Assembly (NCBI RefSeq): GCF_014145455.1
Contig: NZ_JACIVB010000054.1
Span: forward strand, 186,001-250,000
Source of the DNA: Limosilactobacillus rudii
GTDB taxonomy: Bacteria > Bacillota > Bacilli > Lactobacillales > Lactobacillaceae
DNA length: 64,000 nt
Reading direction: 5' to 3'
Shown here: piece after piece, positions 26,024 through 34,511 of the stretch
How positions within the stretch are numbered: the first letter of the stretch is position 1
Layout of the letters: each line of letters begins with the position of its first letter
Translations under genes and position numbers: made by a program
The notes under the pieces: generated by a model
Database searches by the model: none
The model's input: only the letters and a program-made list of their open reading frames with translations
What the model was told of the DNA's origin: nothing

Positions 26024-27334
26024 ATGAAAAAAATTTTAGCAATCAATCACGAGTTTGTTGCTCGTAGTTATATCTTATTTCCCACTTTGTTGTTTGCGTT
26101 CTCAATTATTGCCCATGCTAACGTAATTATGTTCGTATGGCCATTTATTTTTGTATATACTGTCGAAAAAGTAATGCCATTTATTTTAGATGGCCGGCTT
26201 AATCTAGCTGCGTGGTCAGGAGTAACTAAATTCTGTTCCATTGTTGCTTTTATTGGTGGTATTTTAGCCTGTGTTGGCATTTATTTTCGGATAGAATGGA
26301 TTGCTAGTATTGCGGCAATTTTAATTGGCTTTGGGGTTACCGGTTTGAAATTACTGGGCGATCCGAATAAAGAAGTCGCTGGAATTAACTTCAAACGGGT
26401 AAACATAATTGCCGGTGTTAGTGTTATTGTCGGCTTAATCGTTCTTGGCCTCTTGTTAATGAAAACTCCATTAGTGTTTGGCTTTATCTTCTACACACTC
26501 ATTTTAGGCCTTGAAGTTTTATATGCTTACATGGTCGTTAAACGTGAAAGAACGCCGCTTGACCTTAAGTTTTCTTTTAACTTAAAAGCTGCATTTCCTG
26601 CTATCGCTGTTCTCATTGTGGTATTTATCATCAGTGTTTTTAAGAAAACAGGACGGATATCTGACTTTAGCTGGGTCTTAATTATTTTAGCAATCCTCGG
26701 AATCATTTTGGAATTGCGTAATATCTTTGGTCAGCCATTTAAGCTTTTTCGAATCTGGTTAGGGGCAATCAAAAACTATGTCATTATTTATACATTATTG
26801 TTTGCCTTTCAACAAAATAAGGTTTACTGGATTTTTATTGTCTTTATCGAATTGATGGTAGGGGGAATGCTAACGGCGTTCTTAGATAAAAAACTACAAG
26901 TGGTTAAGCTAGTAACGCGTTATAAAGCTACTCTCGGGATCTTATTCCTAGGCCTATTCTTAACTTATACTGATCGAACATATTTAATTGGGACAGCTAT
27001 CATTGTTTTAAGTTCAATATTATTGGGAAAATGGGTAAAAGTACAAGTGCCGGATAAGTATAGTAGCATTGACCAGAAACTATCGGTTTTTGGGTCGCTT
27101 TGTAATCAGATTGCACTTTTTGGAATGTTAGAGGTAATTTCATTCTTCAAACTTGATAATAAGAGTGCACTTCTGATACCGTACATTGACCATCAACAAG
27201 AATTACAGTACAGTCGTGAGATGTTTTATTTACGGGTAAGTATGATTATTTTGTTCATTATTACCGGGATCTTTGTTATTTTTCACGACCGAGCATACCT
27301 ATTTACAAGTAAAAGGGCAAACGAGGCCAGCTAA
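26024..27334 (+). CDS. Multi-pass membrane protein of unknown function
   Basis: This is a 436-residue protein with about 12 predicted helices and short loops, and no family motif that I recognise. The start follows GTAGGAGGTAAC. A fairly polar stretch of about 20 residues (LLGDPNKEVAGINFKR) separates the first four helices from the rest. It could be a transporter or flippase-like protein. It stands alone between the pot operon terminator and a convergent MFS gene. Confidence 0.6.
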   Translation: MKKILAINHEFVARSYILFPTLLFAFSIIAHANVIMFVWPFIFVYTVEKVMPFILDGRLNLAAWSGVTKFCSIVAFIGGILACVGIYFRIEWIASIAAILIGFGVTGLKLLGDPNKEVAGINFKRVNIIAGVSVIVGLIVLGLLLMKTPLVFGFIFYTLILGLEVLYAYMVVKRERTPLDLKFSFNLKAAFPAIAVLIVVFIISVFKKTGRISDFSWVLIILAILGIILELRNIFGQPFKLFRIWLGAIKNYVIIYTLLFAFQQNKVYWIFIVFIELMVGGMLTAFLDKKLQVVKLVTRYKATLGILFLGLFLTYTDRTYLIGTAIIVLSSILLGKWVKVQVPDKYSSIDQKLSVFGSLCNQIALFGMLEVISFFKLDNKSALLIPYIDHQQELQYSREMFYLRVSMIILFIITGIFVIFHDRAYLFTSKRANEAS

Positions 27335-27348
27335 TTACTTGTCTTTCG

Positions 27349-28656
27349 CTATTTGATAAATTTTGGTGAAGTCTCGGGTGCCCATAAAAGGCAAATTATT
27401 CCTCCAAGTAGTAAAACAATAGTACAAACTAGCATTGCGAGATTTGCGCCGCCAAGGTTTGTTAAAACTGGTAATAAGAATGTCCCACTAGCAGCACCAA
27501 ACCGGCTAATAGTAATGCAGGTACCAACACCACTGGCACGGACCTTAATATCAAATAATTCTGTCGGATAAGGATAGTCTAATACAAGTCCGGATGATAG
27601 GATTACTGCAAAAATGGCAAAGATGCTGATTTGTAAGATTGGTGAAAGGCTATTTCCTAACATTAATAAGATTAACGCTATTGCAGAGAGGAAAAAGGTA
27701 CCAATTAAAAATATTCGTCTACTAATAATCTTAAAGATCCAGCTACCAATTAATACGCCGATGAAGACACAACTATTATAGATAACTCCTGATAAATTAC
27801 TGTCACCAAGATTCATGCTGGTTAAAAGAATTGGTAGGAAGATACTAATACCAAAGAAGGAGAATGCTTGGCAGGCATAAAATAAGCCACCAACAATGGT
27901 CCGACGGCGGTATGGAGGATTAAAGAGAGTCTTCAGAGAAACATCTTTAGGTTTTTTACTGCGAATTTGTTTTAATGATAACCCCCATTTTTTACCAAGG
28001 TGTTTTTGAATTAGCTTTTGTGCTGACTTATTCTTTCCTTGACTAGCTAGCCAACTTGGGGATGCCGGAATACGGAAGAATGATCGGTATACTGCGGCAA
28101 TTAAGCCCGGAATAGTACTTGAAGCAAGGATGATTTGCCAGTTGTGTGCGCCAAATCCGGTAATTAGAATTCCGGTGATATATGAAGCGATAAAGCCGAT
28201 TGTCCAATAAATAATTAGTTGGCTTTGTAATCGACCGCTTTCTTTTGCTGGCAACCATTCTACTAATAAGGCATTACCAACGGTATAATCGATGGCAATC
28301 ATTAAGCCGATTAAAACACGTAATATAAAAAGGACAATAAGGTTGGTTGTTATTAATTGAAGGAGAGAAAATACAGAAAAAAGATACATGTCGAGCATTA
28401 ACATATTTCGTCGGCCAAATTGGTCTGCTAGCTTACCCATTAATGCACTACCGGCAAGACCAATCAGGCTTCCGGCACCGATAAGACCAACCCAAAAATC
28501 GTTAATGCTGATATAATTTGTTGCTTGTGAGAGGGCGGTTCCGCTAATTCCAAGCGCGAACCCGCAAGCAATCTGGCCTAAAATAAGTGCTAAATAGATT
28601 CGTAAGTGAATTGATGAAAGTGGCGCTTTTTTGTAATTTTTCTTTGTATATTCCAT
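27349..28656 (-). CDS. MFS transporter, sugar-porter or aromatic-acid type
   Basis: This is a 435-residue, 12-helix transporter. The loop 2-3 MFS motif GKLADQFGRRN is intact. A PASPSWL segment after helix 6 and the PYPTELFDIKVRASGVG segment resemble the sugar porter and MhbT/AAHS groups, which carry PESPRWL and a similar YPTELFP motif. The substrate is unknown. It overlaps nothing and its 3' end lies 14 nt from the convergent membrane gene. Confidence 0.82.
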   Translation of the reverse strand: MEYTKKNYKKAPLSSIHLRIYLALILGQIACGFALGISGTALSQATNYISINDFWVGLIGAGSLIGLAGSALMGKLADQFGRRNMLMLDMYLFSVFSLLQLITTNLIVLFILRVLIGLMIAIDYTVGNALLVEWLPAKESGRLQSQLIIYWTIGFIASYITGILITGFGAHNWQIILASSTIPGLIAAVYRSFFRIPASPSWLASQGKNKSAQKLIQKHLGKKWGLSLKQIRSKKPKDVSLKTLFNPPYRRRTIVGGLFYACQAFSFFGISIFLPILLTSMNLGDSNLSGVIYNSCVFIGVLIGSWIFKIISRRIFLIGTFFLSAIALILLMLGNSLSPILQISIFAIFAVILSSGLVLDYPYPTELFDIKVRASGVGTCITISRFGAASGTFLLPVLTNLGGANLAMLVCTIVLLLGGIICLLWAPETSPKFIK

Positions 28657-28836
28657 AAAAAATAGGCACGTTAAAAAAATAACTTTGCCTAATTATTTGA
28701 TTCCTCCTTGTGAAAAAATAAAAAGTAAGTAATATTAGCCTAACAAAAATAAGGATTGGATGCAAATCGCCTTGTGAAAACATGCTGTGACGTAAGTACT
28801 TTTATCAAGTTGAAATACGAACAGCATGGTATATAA

Positions 28837-28877
28837 ATAGAGTTTCAGTGTCGGTAAATTGAACGCTGAAACTCTAT
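28837..28877 (-). terminator. Terminator of amino acid permease gene
   Basis: A 12-bp perfect stem (arms 28837-28848 and 28866-28877) with a 17-nt loop lies 40 nt downstream of the permease stop. The T-rich tail is weak on the minus strand. Confidence 0.6.
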
Positions 28878-28917
28878 TTTTAGCTATCGTAATGCAAATT
28901 CTTTTACATATTAACAT

Positions 28918-30312
28918 TTAGTTATTATTTTGAGCTAATTTACTGTGCCAGTAGCCATATGTGAAGTAAATGATAATACCAATGCCAAACCAAATTGCTG
29001 CACCGATATAAGTCTCCATTTTTAGCTGGGTCATCATTCCAAGACAGGCAAGGCCGGAGATAATTGGAAGAACCGGGTAAAGCGGCACCTTGAAACCACC
29101 ACGGTTACCAATATCTTTTCGCTTGCGAAGAGGGATAATTCCAAAGGAAACGAGCATAAATGCAAATAAAGTTCCAATATTAACTAAACTAGTAAGTTGA
29201 TCTAGGGAAACTAACCCTCCCATAATTGCGATAATAATTGCAACGATCCATAAGGCGATTTGTGGTGAATGACTCTTTTTATCGAGTTTGCCAAGGAAAG
29301 AAGGGAGCAATCCGTCGCGACCAATGGCGTATATCAAGCGGGAGCTAGAGTAAATCATTGAAACCATCATCGTGAACATCCCGATTAAGGCACCGATTGA
29401 TAGTAATTCCGCGAGCCAGTCTTGATGGACCATTTGAAGAGCGAAAGCAACCGGGTTAGCAACGTCTAACTTCGTGTATTTAACCATCCCGGTCAGAACA
29501 ACTGCCACACCAGTGTAAAGAATAGTAGCGACAGCTAGTGTTCCGATAATTCCTAATGGCATATTACGCTTAGGGTTCTTAACTTCGGCCGCCGAACTGG
29601 AGACACAATCAAAACCAAGATAGGCAAAGAAACCGATTGTAGCTCCGTGAATAACTCCCTTCATATGGTACGGAAGAAACGGATGGTAATTTTTAGGCTT
29701 AATGAAGAAAAGACCAACTATAATGAAGATCAAAATGATTGCAATTTTAAGAAAAACCGCAATATTATTGATACGAAGTGAAGATTGCATTCCGCGAGCT
29801 AGCATTACCGTAATTAATAGGACAATTATAACCGCAACAATATTTATATATGTCCCATGGGCAGGATCAAAAGGACCGGATAATGCTTTAGGTAAGTGGA
29901 TACCGACACCCTCAAGTAAAGTATTGAAGTAAGCGGCCCATCCAGTGGAAACAGATGCAACAGCTAGCATATATTCAAGCACTAGCGCCCACCCTAGCAA
30001 CCAGCCAAGAAACTCACCAAACACTACATTTCCGTATGAATAAGCACTTCCAGCAACGGGGAGTGCCGAAGCAAATTCAGCGTAACACATTGCAGCTAAT
30101 GCACAAACAATTGCGGAAAACAGAAATGACAATGATACTCCTGGTCCAGCTGAATTTGCAGCAATTGTTCCTGGAAGAATAAAAATCCCAGTACCAATAA
30201 CGGTACCAATCCCAATTGCCATGAGATCACGAGCATTCATTGATTTAACGAAAAGCTTATCTTCACCAAGATATCGATCAAGACTTTCTTTTCGCATAAT
30301 GTTTAAGCTCAT
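28918..30312 (-). CDS. APC-family amino acid permease (YfnA/cationic amino acid type)
   Basis: This is a 464-residue permease with 12-14 helices. The start at 30312 (MSLNIMRKESLDRYLG) follows an AAAGGTGGG ribosome binding site; an upstream in-frame ATG at 30369 lacks one. Helix 1 carries GIGTVIGTGIFILPG and helix 6 FFAYLGFDCVSSSAAEVKNPKRNMP, both typical of YfnA-like permeases. The substrate among branched-chain, cationic or other amino acids cannot be told. Confidence 0.88.
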   Translation of the reverse strand: MSLNIMRKESLDRYLGEDKLFVKSMNARDLMAIGIGTVIGTGIFILPGTIAANSAGPGVSLSFLFSAIVCALAAMCYAEFASALPVAGSAYSYGNVVFGEFLGWLLGWALVLEYMLAVASVSTGWAAYFNTLLEGVGIHLPKALSGPFDPAHGTYINIVAVIIVLLITVMLARGMQSSLRINNIAVFLKIAIILIFIIVGLFFIKPKNYHPFLPYHMKGVIHGATIGFFAYLGFDCVSSSAAEVKNPKRNMPLGIIGTLAVATILYTGVAVVLTGMVKYTKLDVANPVAFALQMVHQDWLAELLSIGALIGMFTMMVSMIYSSSRLIYAIGRDGLLPSFLGKLDKKSHSPQIALWIVAIIIAIMGGLVSLDQLTSLVNIGTLFAFMLVSFGIIPLRKRKDIGNRGGFKVPLYPVLPIISGLACLGMMTQLKMETYIGAAIWFGIGIIIYFTYGYWHSKLAQNNN

Positions 30313-30443
30313 CTTTAACCCACCTTTGCTATAATATAATGGATATGCTGCAAAAAGGTTGCGGCACATTTATAATTAATAATGATACCTGTAACCAATA
30401 TTAAAAGTCAATTAGAAAATTAAATTACAAAAAGAGGGATAAA

Positions 30444-30857
30444 ATGGCAATTGAAGTAACTAGCGGAGCGGTTGTATATCGTCGTAGTAAGAATGGAATT
30501 GAGTACCTATTATTAGAGAGTCAAAATAAGGGGCATTTCTGGGGATTTCCTAAGGGCCACGTAGAAAAAGGAGAAACTCTTAAAGAAACAGCAAGTAGAG
30601 AAATTAAAGAGGAGACTCAACTCGAATTGCCAATTGATACGAGTTTTAATGTATATACTGAATACGATCTTCCAAATGGTAACCATAAACAGATGACCTT
30701 ATATACGGCGCTTTTAGATGATAATGAAGACGTTCATTTGCAAGCGGAGGAAATTAAAAACTGTGGCTGGTTCGATTATCAAGATGCTCGCAAGCAATTG
30801 ACTTATGATAATTTGAAAACATTGCTTGACCAAGTTAATGATCATTTAACTAAGTAA
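30444..30857 (+). CDS. NUDIX hydrolase (diadenosine tetraphosphatase-like)
   Basis: This is a 137-residue NUDIX protein. The box is intact: G, five residues, E, then REIKEET (GHVEKGETLKETASREIKEET, written here in part), giving metal-binding Glu residues. The N-terminal AIEVTSGAVVYRR and length resemble bis(5'-nucleosyl)-tetraphosphatases, which clear Ap4A. It is followed after two bases by the guanylate-kinase-like gene, so the two are coupled. Confidence 0.88.
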   Translation: MAIEVTSGAVVYRRSKNGIEYLLLESQNKGHFWGFPKGHVEKGETLKETASREIKEETQLELPIDTSFNVYTEYDLPNGNHKQMTLYTALLDDNEDVHLQAEEIKNCGWFDYQDARKQLTYDNLKTLLDQVNDHLTK

Positions 30858-30859
30858 TC

Positions 30860-31426
30860 ATGCAAAAAAGCAAGTATGTGTTTGTAATTACTGGGGCGGC
30901 TGGTTCAGGAAAAACTACTGTGGCTAATTATTTGCGCGAACGATATCATATGCACCGGGTAATAACCCATACAACACGATTACCACGACCGGGTGAACGT
31001 GATGGGGTTGATTATCATTTTGAAACTTCTGAGACGATGAAAAAACTCCATCTTCTTGAACAGGTGACATATGATCAATCGCAATATGGTTCGTCTTTAG
31101 AGGGACTTGAAGAAGGATGGCGACAAGGGCAAAATGATGTTGTTGTGTTAGATACTGCCGGTGCAATTACATACCATCAGCGACTCCACCAACAAGCAGT
31201 GATAATATTTTTAACCGTGACGCACATGAAGTCTCTGGCAAAGCGAATGACGCTGCGTGGTGATAAGATAGATGCAGTTAAGTCGCGCTTGCAGAGCAAA
31301 GAGTACCACCGCGACCTTATGTTGCCACCAGCACTAAAAGGTGTTGCACATGTCGTTACAAATGATCAGTGGGAAAATACAAAAAAACAAATAGATGCAA
31401 TTGTAAAACAAATAATCACCGTTTAA
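30860..31426 (+). CDS. Guanylate kinase-like protein
   Basis: This is a 188-residue P-loop kinase. The P-loop is GAAGSGKTT (residues 12-20), and the GMP-binding segment TTRLPRPGERDGVDYHF matches guanylate kinases. It is shorter and more divergent than typical Gmk (about 205 residues), so it is probably an accessory paralogue rather than the essential enzyme. It starts two bases after the NUDIX stop; both could act in nucleotide housekeeping. Confidence 0.75.
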   Translation: MQKSKYVFVITGAAGSGKTTVANYLRERYHMHRVITHTTRLPRPGERDGVDYHFETSETMKKLHLLEQVTYDQSQYGSSLEGLEEGWRQGQNDVVVLDTAGAITYHQRLHQQAVIIFLTVTHMKSLAKRMTLRGDKIDAVKSRLQSKEYHRDLMLPPALKGVAHVVTNDQWENTKKQIDAIVKQIITV

Positions 31427-31475
31427 ATGAAAATTATGTTAAAATGGCAGTCCTAAACTGGAGGTGTAGCGGAGA

Positions 31476-31913
31476 ATGCAGGAACTAATCGATCAAGCGC
31501 AAACAATTATTAAGCAGAATCACTTGCGGTGGACTAAACAGCGAAAAATGATGATTACATCAGTCGCTCAACAGCCAGATCGTTATTTTAATATTGTTGA
31601 AATTGATAAGTATCTTCGTAAACAATACCCAGGGTTAAGTCACGATACAATTTATCGTAACTTTAAGGAATTTGAAAAACTAGGAATTGTTGAATTGCGT
31701 CAGCATGATGATCAGATGCAGGTCAAATATTCATGTGATACTGCTCACCACCATCATTTTATTTGTGATGTTTGTGGCCGCGTGCAGGAGATTCAGATGC
31801 CATCGCTTGATATGCAATTTTTCGAAAAGCAACTTCCAGGAGCTAAAATTACTGGTCACCGTTTCGAGTTACATGGAATTTGTGCCAGCTGTCAGACAAA
31901 ATCTTTAAAATAA
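31476..31913 (+). CDS. Fur-family transcriptional regulator
   Basis: This is a 145-residue metal- or peroxide-sensing repressor. An N-terminal winged helix (RWTKQRKMMITSV, LSHDTIYRNFKEFEKLG) is followed by a dimerisation domain with the HHHHF metal segment and two CxxC pairs (CDVCG and CASCQ) for structural zinc. Whether it is Fur, Zur or PerR cannot be settled from sequence alone. The ribosome binding site is GGAGGTG. A downstream gene encodes a surface-exposed low-complexity protein. Confidence 0.88.
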   Translation: MQELIDQAQTIIKQNHLRWTKQRKMMITSVAQQPDRYFNIVEIDKYLRKQYPGLSHDTIYRNFKEFEKLGIVELRQHDDQMQVKYSCDTAHHHHFICDVCGRVQEIQMPSLDMQFFEKQLPGAKITGHRFELHGICASCQTKSLK

Positions 31914-31972
31914 ATTCATATTTATCGTGGGTATTTTCGTGTATGATATACTCTGGAAAAGGAGAATGAACT

Positions 31973-32464
31973 ATGGGAGCAAAAATACCACCACTAGTAA
32001 CCCCGTTTGCACTTGTTTCTTTAGTCCTTGCGCTAGGAGCCACTAATGTTGTGGTTAATAAGGCAACACATACTTCGGAAGGTGCAAAAGTAACATCAGT
32101 GTCAAGTAGTCGTCAATTCCAACAATCAGGCGATAATGAAGACGATCAGTCGAGTCGGAATTCACAGAGTACTCGTGACAACGATGGCGATGATGCAAGC
32201 AGTTCATCAGCTATGAGGACAAGTAATAATAATGACACGACGACTGATAACACTGATAATGATAATGGTACTAACCGTACTACAAAATCAACGGGCAATA
32301 CTAACAACAACAACACGACCACAAATAGGTCAAATAATAATGAAAATACTACTGCTAACCAAAATAGTACAGCACAATCGACTGGTGGTAGTACTACTAG
32401 TAATAATGCGACAACTCAAGGAACGACTACTGGTAACACTACCGGAACAACTTCAAATGAATAA
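31973..32464 (+). CDS. Membrane-anchored Asn/Thr/Ser-rich low-complexity protein
   Basis: This is a 163-residue protein with one hydrophobic N-terminal helix (about 8-30) followed by about 120 residues almost wholly of N, T, S, D, G and Q. There is no sorting signal or domain. Such tails are usually disordered extracellular linkers. It may be a uncleaved-signal anchored wall-spanning protein; function is unknown. It ends 18 nt before the next gene, which suggests co-expression. Confidence 0.6.
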   Translation: MGAKIPPLVTPFALVSLVLALGATNVVVNKATHTSEGAKVTSVSSSRQFQQSGDNEDDQSSRNSQSTRDNDGDDASSSSAMRTSNNNDTTTDNTDNDNGTNRTTKSTGNTNNNNTTTNRSNNNENTTANQNSTAQSTGGSTTSNNATTQGTTTGNTTGTTSNE

Positions 32465-32482
32465 TAAGGAGGCGGGTTATTA

Positions 32483-33322
32483 ATGTTTAGTTTTCTTGAT
32501 ATGATTAACTCGTCATTGAGTTATTTCAACTTGGACGTTAAGTTAAAAAGTCGAATTTATATCATTATTGCCACTTTGGGTGATATTTATTTAGTATATG
32601 TTACTTTTCGTTTGTTTATGAATCATGTTTGGCTTCGAGCACTATTATATTGTTTAGCAGTGATTGGCTTGACATATTTTATATACTTAAATTTTGTCTT
32701 TTACTTTTTAGAAAAGACTTCAAAATTTGATGTGATTTCACCGCGGGTAGCCAAGATTACGGGACAGAAGTTTGACGATGGCAAGACAAAAGTACCATTG
32801 GATGCACAGCAACGCTTAGCAACTGAATTAGCGAACCGTTCTAATGGCTTATTTACTAATGCGGATACTATTCCAGCTGCGGTTGCAATTGATGAGCATG
32901 AACAGCATAACTTACATGAAGTGGTTGACCGCTTATTAATGGAAGGTATTTTCGTCAATGGTTATGATGGCTTAAGTGAAAAAGAAATCGTTGAGCAGTA
33001 TCATGCGACAGATAAGCCAGTAACAGCGTTAAATTCGCAGTCTATACCGCCATACTTTGAATTAGTTCATGATGAATTACGTCATCGTCTAGAAATATAT
33101 ATTGGAATTAACCAGATGGAACGACGCCCAGTAGGACATATTACTAAGATTGGTCTTACCGATGTCCATACTGCCCATGATAAATACCAGTTATATCTTG
33201 CATCAGTTATTGTAAGTGGCGGTCCAAATAAAATTGCTGGACGGAGTGGTTCAACAATTTTGACAGATGAAGATTACGGCCTGCAAGTTCAGGTTGCGTA
33301 TAAGCAACGGCAAGAAATTTAA
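32483..33322 (+). CDS. Membrane protein with cytoplasmic C-terminal domain, unknown function
   Basis: This is a 279-residue protein. Two helices lie at about 25-45 and 50-75, followed by a soluble region of about 200 residues that ends at the stop without a further helix. The start follows AAGGAGGCGGG. It resembles uncharacterised membrane proteins conserved in lactobacilli. The pairing with the disordered surface protein upstream suggests an envelope role. Confidence 0.65.
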   Translation: MFSFLDMINSSLSYFNLDVKLKSRIYIIIATLGDIYLVYVTFRLFMNHVWLRALLYCLAVIGLTYFIYLNFVFYFLEKTSKFDVISPRVAKITGQKFDDGKTKVPLDAQQRLATELANRSNGLFTNADTIPAAVAIDEHEQHNLHEVVDRLLMEGIFVNGYDGLSEKEIVEQYHATDKPVTALNSQSIPPYFELVHDELRHRLEIYIGINQMERRPVGHITKIGLTDVHTAHDKYQLYLASVIVSGGPNKIAGRSGSTILTDEDYGLQVQVAYKQRQEI

Positions 33323-33327
33323 TTTTA

Positions 33328-33375
33328 AACTAAAAAAGCTAATTTAGGTTTAAGACCTAGATTAGCTTTTTTAGT
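33328..33375. terminator. Bidirectional terminator
   Basis: A long stem with arms AACTAAAAAAGCTAAT and ATTAGCTTTTTTAGTT plus an inner TTAGGT/ACCTAG extension lies between the convergent membrane protein and PspC genes. A/T runs on both sides suit both directions. Confidence 0.85.
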
Positions 33376-33384
33376 TGACGAGTT

Positions 33385-33627
33385 TTATTTTTCTCTAAAT
33401 TCACCATCGACAATATTGCTATTATCGTTGTTATTATGTTCGGGCATAATTAACGCTGCTAGTAAGTAGAAAACACCAAGCGGGAAGAATCCCGTAAATA
33501 CGAAAATCAGAAGACCAATTACCCGGACAAGGGTTTCGTCAAGGCCAAAGTAATCGGCAATTCCACCAAATACACCAAGAAATACCTTGTTTTTTGACTT
33601 TGTTAAGTGTTTCTTTGCTTTTGCCAT
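33385..33627 (-). CDS. PspC-domain small membrane protein
   Basis: This is an 80-residue protein. The PspC domain spans about 8-62 (KVFLGVFGGIADYFGLDETLVRV), followed by a hydrophobic segment and a polar tail. PspC proteins act in envelope stress signalling. Here the domain stands alone, as often in Firmicutes. The start follows a GGGGGC-type ribosome binding site. Confidence 0.85.
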   Translation of the reverse strand: MAKAKKHLTKSKNKVFLGVFGGIADYFGLDETLVRVIGLLIFVFTGFFPLGVFYLLAALIMPEHNNNDNSNIVDGEFREK

Positions 33628-33664
33628 AATAACGGCCCCCTTTGATAGATATTAATTAAACTTA

Positions 33665-33800
33665 TTATCCCTTAATTGTAAACAAATACTTGTAGCGTCG
33701 CAAGTTATGAGTAGCCAAGGCGACGAATAAAAGTTGTATTAAATTCAAGATAGCCTTGACCACTTGATTATAAGAGAATAACATAGAACTTTGTCGGGCA
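33665..33800 (-). pseudogene. Probable transposase C-terminal remnant
   Basis: A minus-strand frame here ends with SYNQVVKAILNLIQL followed by FVALATHNLRRYKYL, closely resembling the C-terminal end of IS1182-type transposases, where ALATHNLRRY-like sequence closes the protein. Nothing upstream restores a DDE domain and there are no obvious terminal inverted repeats. I read it as a decayed insertion sequence. The identification is from memory of the family. Confidence 0.45.
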
Positions 33801-33938
33801 AATTTATATTTGATTTTTGAGACAAAAATTGTGCTTTGTCGTATTAAAAGATGGTTATCTTTAATTGGCCCTGTTGTAGTAATTTGCAACGGGATAGAAT
33901 AGGCATGTTAAATTTGTATTGTTAGGGAGGGAAAAGTT

Positions 33939-34475
33939 GTGCGTGTTACAAGAACTGTTCGTGACTTTGAAAATGCATTATTGACATTATTAGAAAAAAA
34001 TTCATTTGAACATTTGACAGTCGATCAGATTTGCAAAGAAGCATTATTGCATCGTAGTAGTTTTTATCGTTATTTTAGCGATAAGTACGACCTGTTAGAA
34101 CAAACGTTAAACGCTCAAATCAATAAGCTGACGGAAAATACAGATTCTGAAGATGACATTATTAAGCAATTATTATCATATATTGAAAAGCATAAAGAAA
34201 TCATCCGTCACTTAGCACCTAATAGTGCACGGAGCTCTTTATACACAGAAATTCTTAATATTCTGAGTCAAGTATTGCTAGAACGACGGAATATTGAAGC
34301 TAATGATCCGATTGTGATTGCGTTGCAAAAGTCTGATAACCCTGAAATGCTTGCGTATGTTTTAAGCGGCGCAATTATTGGCACCTTCTACTGGTGGCAG
34401 GGTAATAATTATGACGTACCGACTGAAGACGTTGTAAAATTTGCGCGGTCAGCAACAAGGTCGTTAACTAACTAA
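33939..34475 (+). CDS. TetR-family transcriptional regulator
   Basis: This is a 178-residue repressor with an N-terminal helix-turn-helix (FEHLTVDQICKEALLHRSSFYRYFSDKYDLLEQ) and a C-terminal TetR_C domain. The start is GTG at 33939 after GGGAGGGAAAAG. It lies 36 nt before the YhgE/Pip-like gene on the same strand, so it probably controls that membrane protein, as TetR/YhgE pairs often do. Confidence 0.86.
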   Translation: MRVTRTVRDFENALLTLLEKNSFEHLTVDQICKEALLHRSSFYRYFSDKYDLLEQTLNAQINKLTENTDSEDDIIKQLLSYIEKHKEIIRHLAPNSARSSLYTEILNILSQVLLERRNIEANDPIVIALQKSDNPEMLAYVLSGAIIGTFYWWQGNNYDVPTEDVVKFARSATRSLTN

Positions 34476-34511
34476 AATTATGAAAGGATAAATTCTGAGG
34501 TGAAATATTAA

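Noticed and set aside
31976-32464. Possible coding sequence in the alternative frame of the low-complexity protein
   Set aside because: The alternative frame gives only shadow translations; the called frame has a membrane helix and ribosome binding site.
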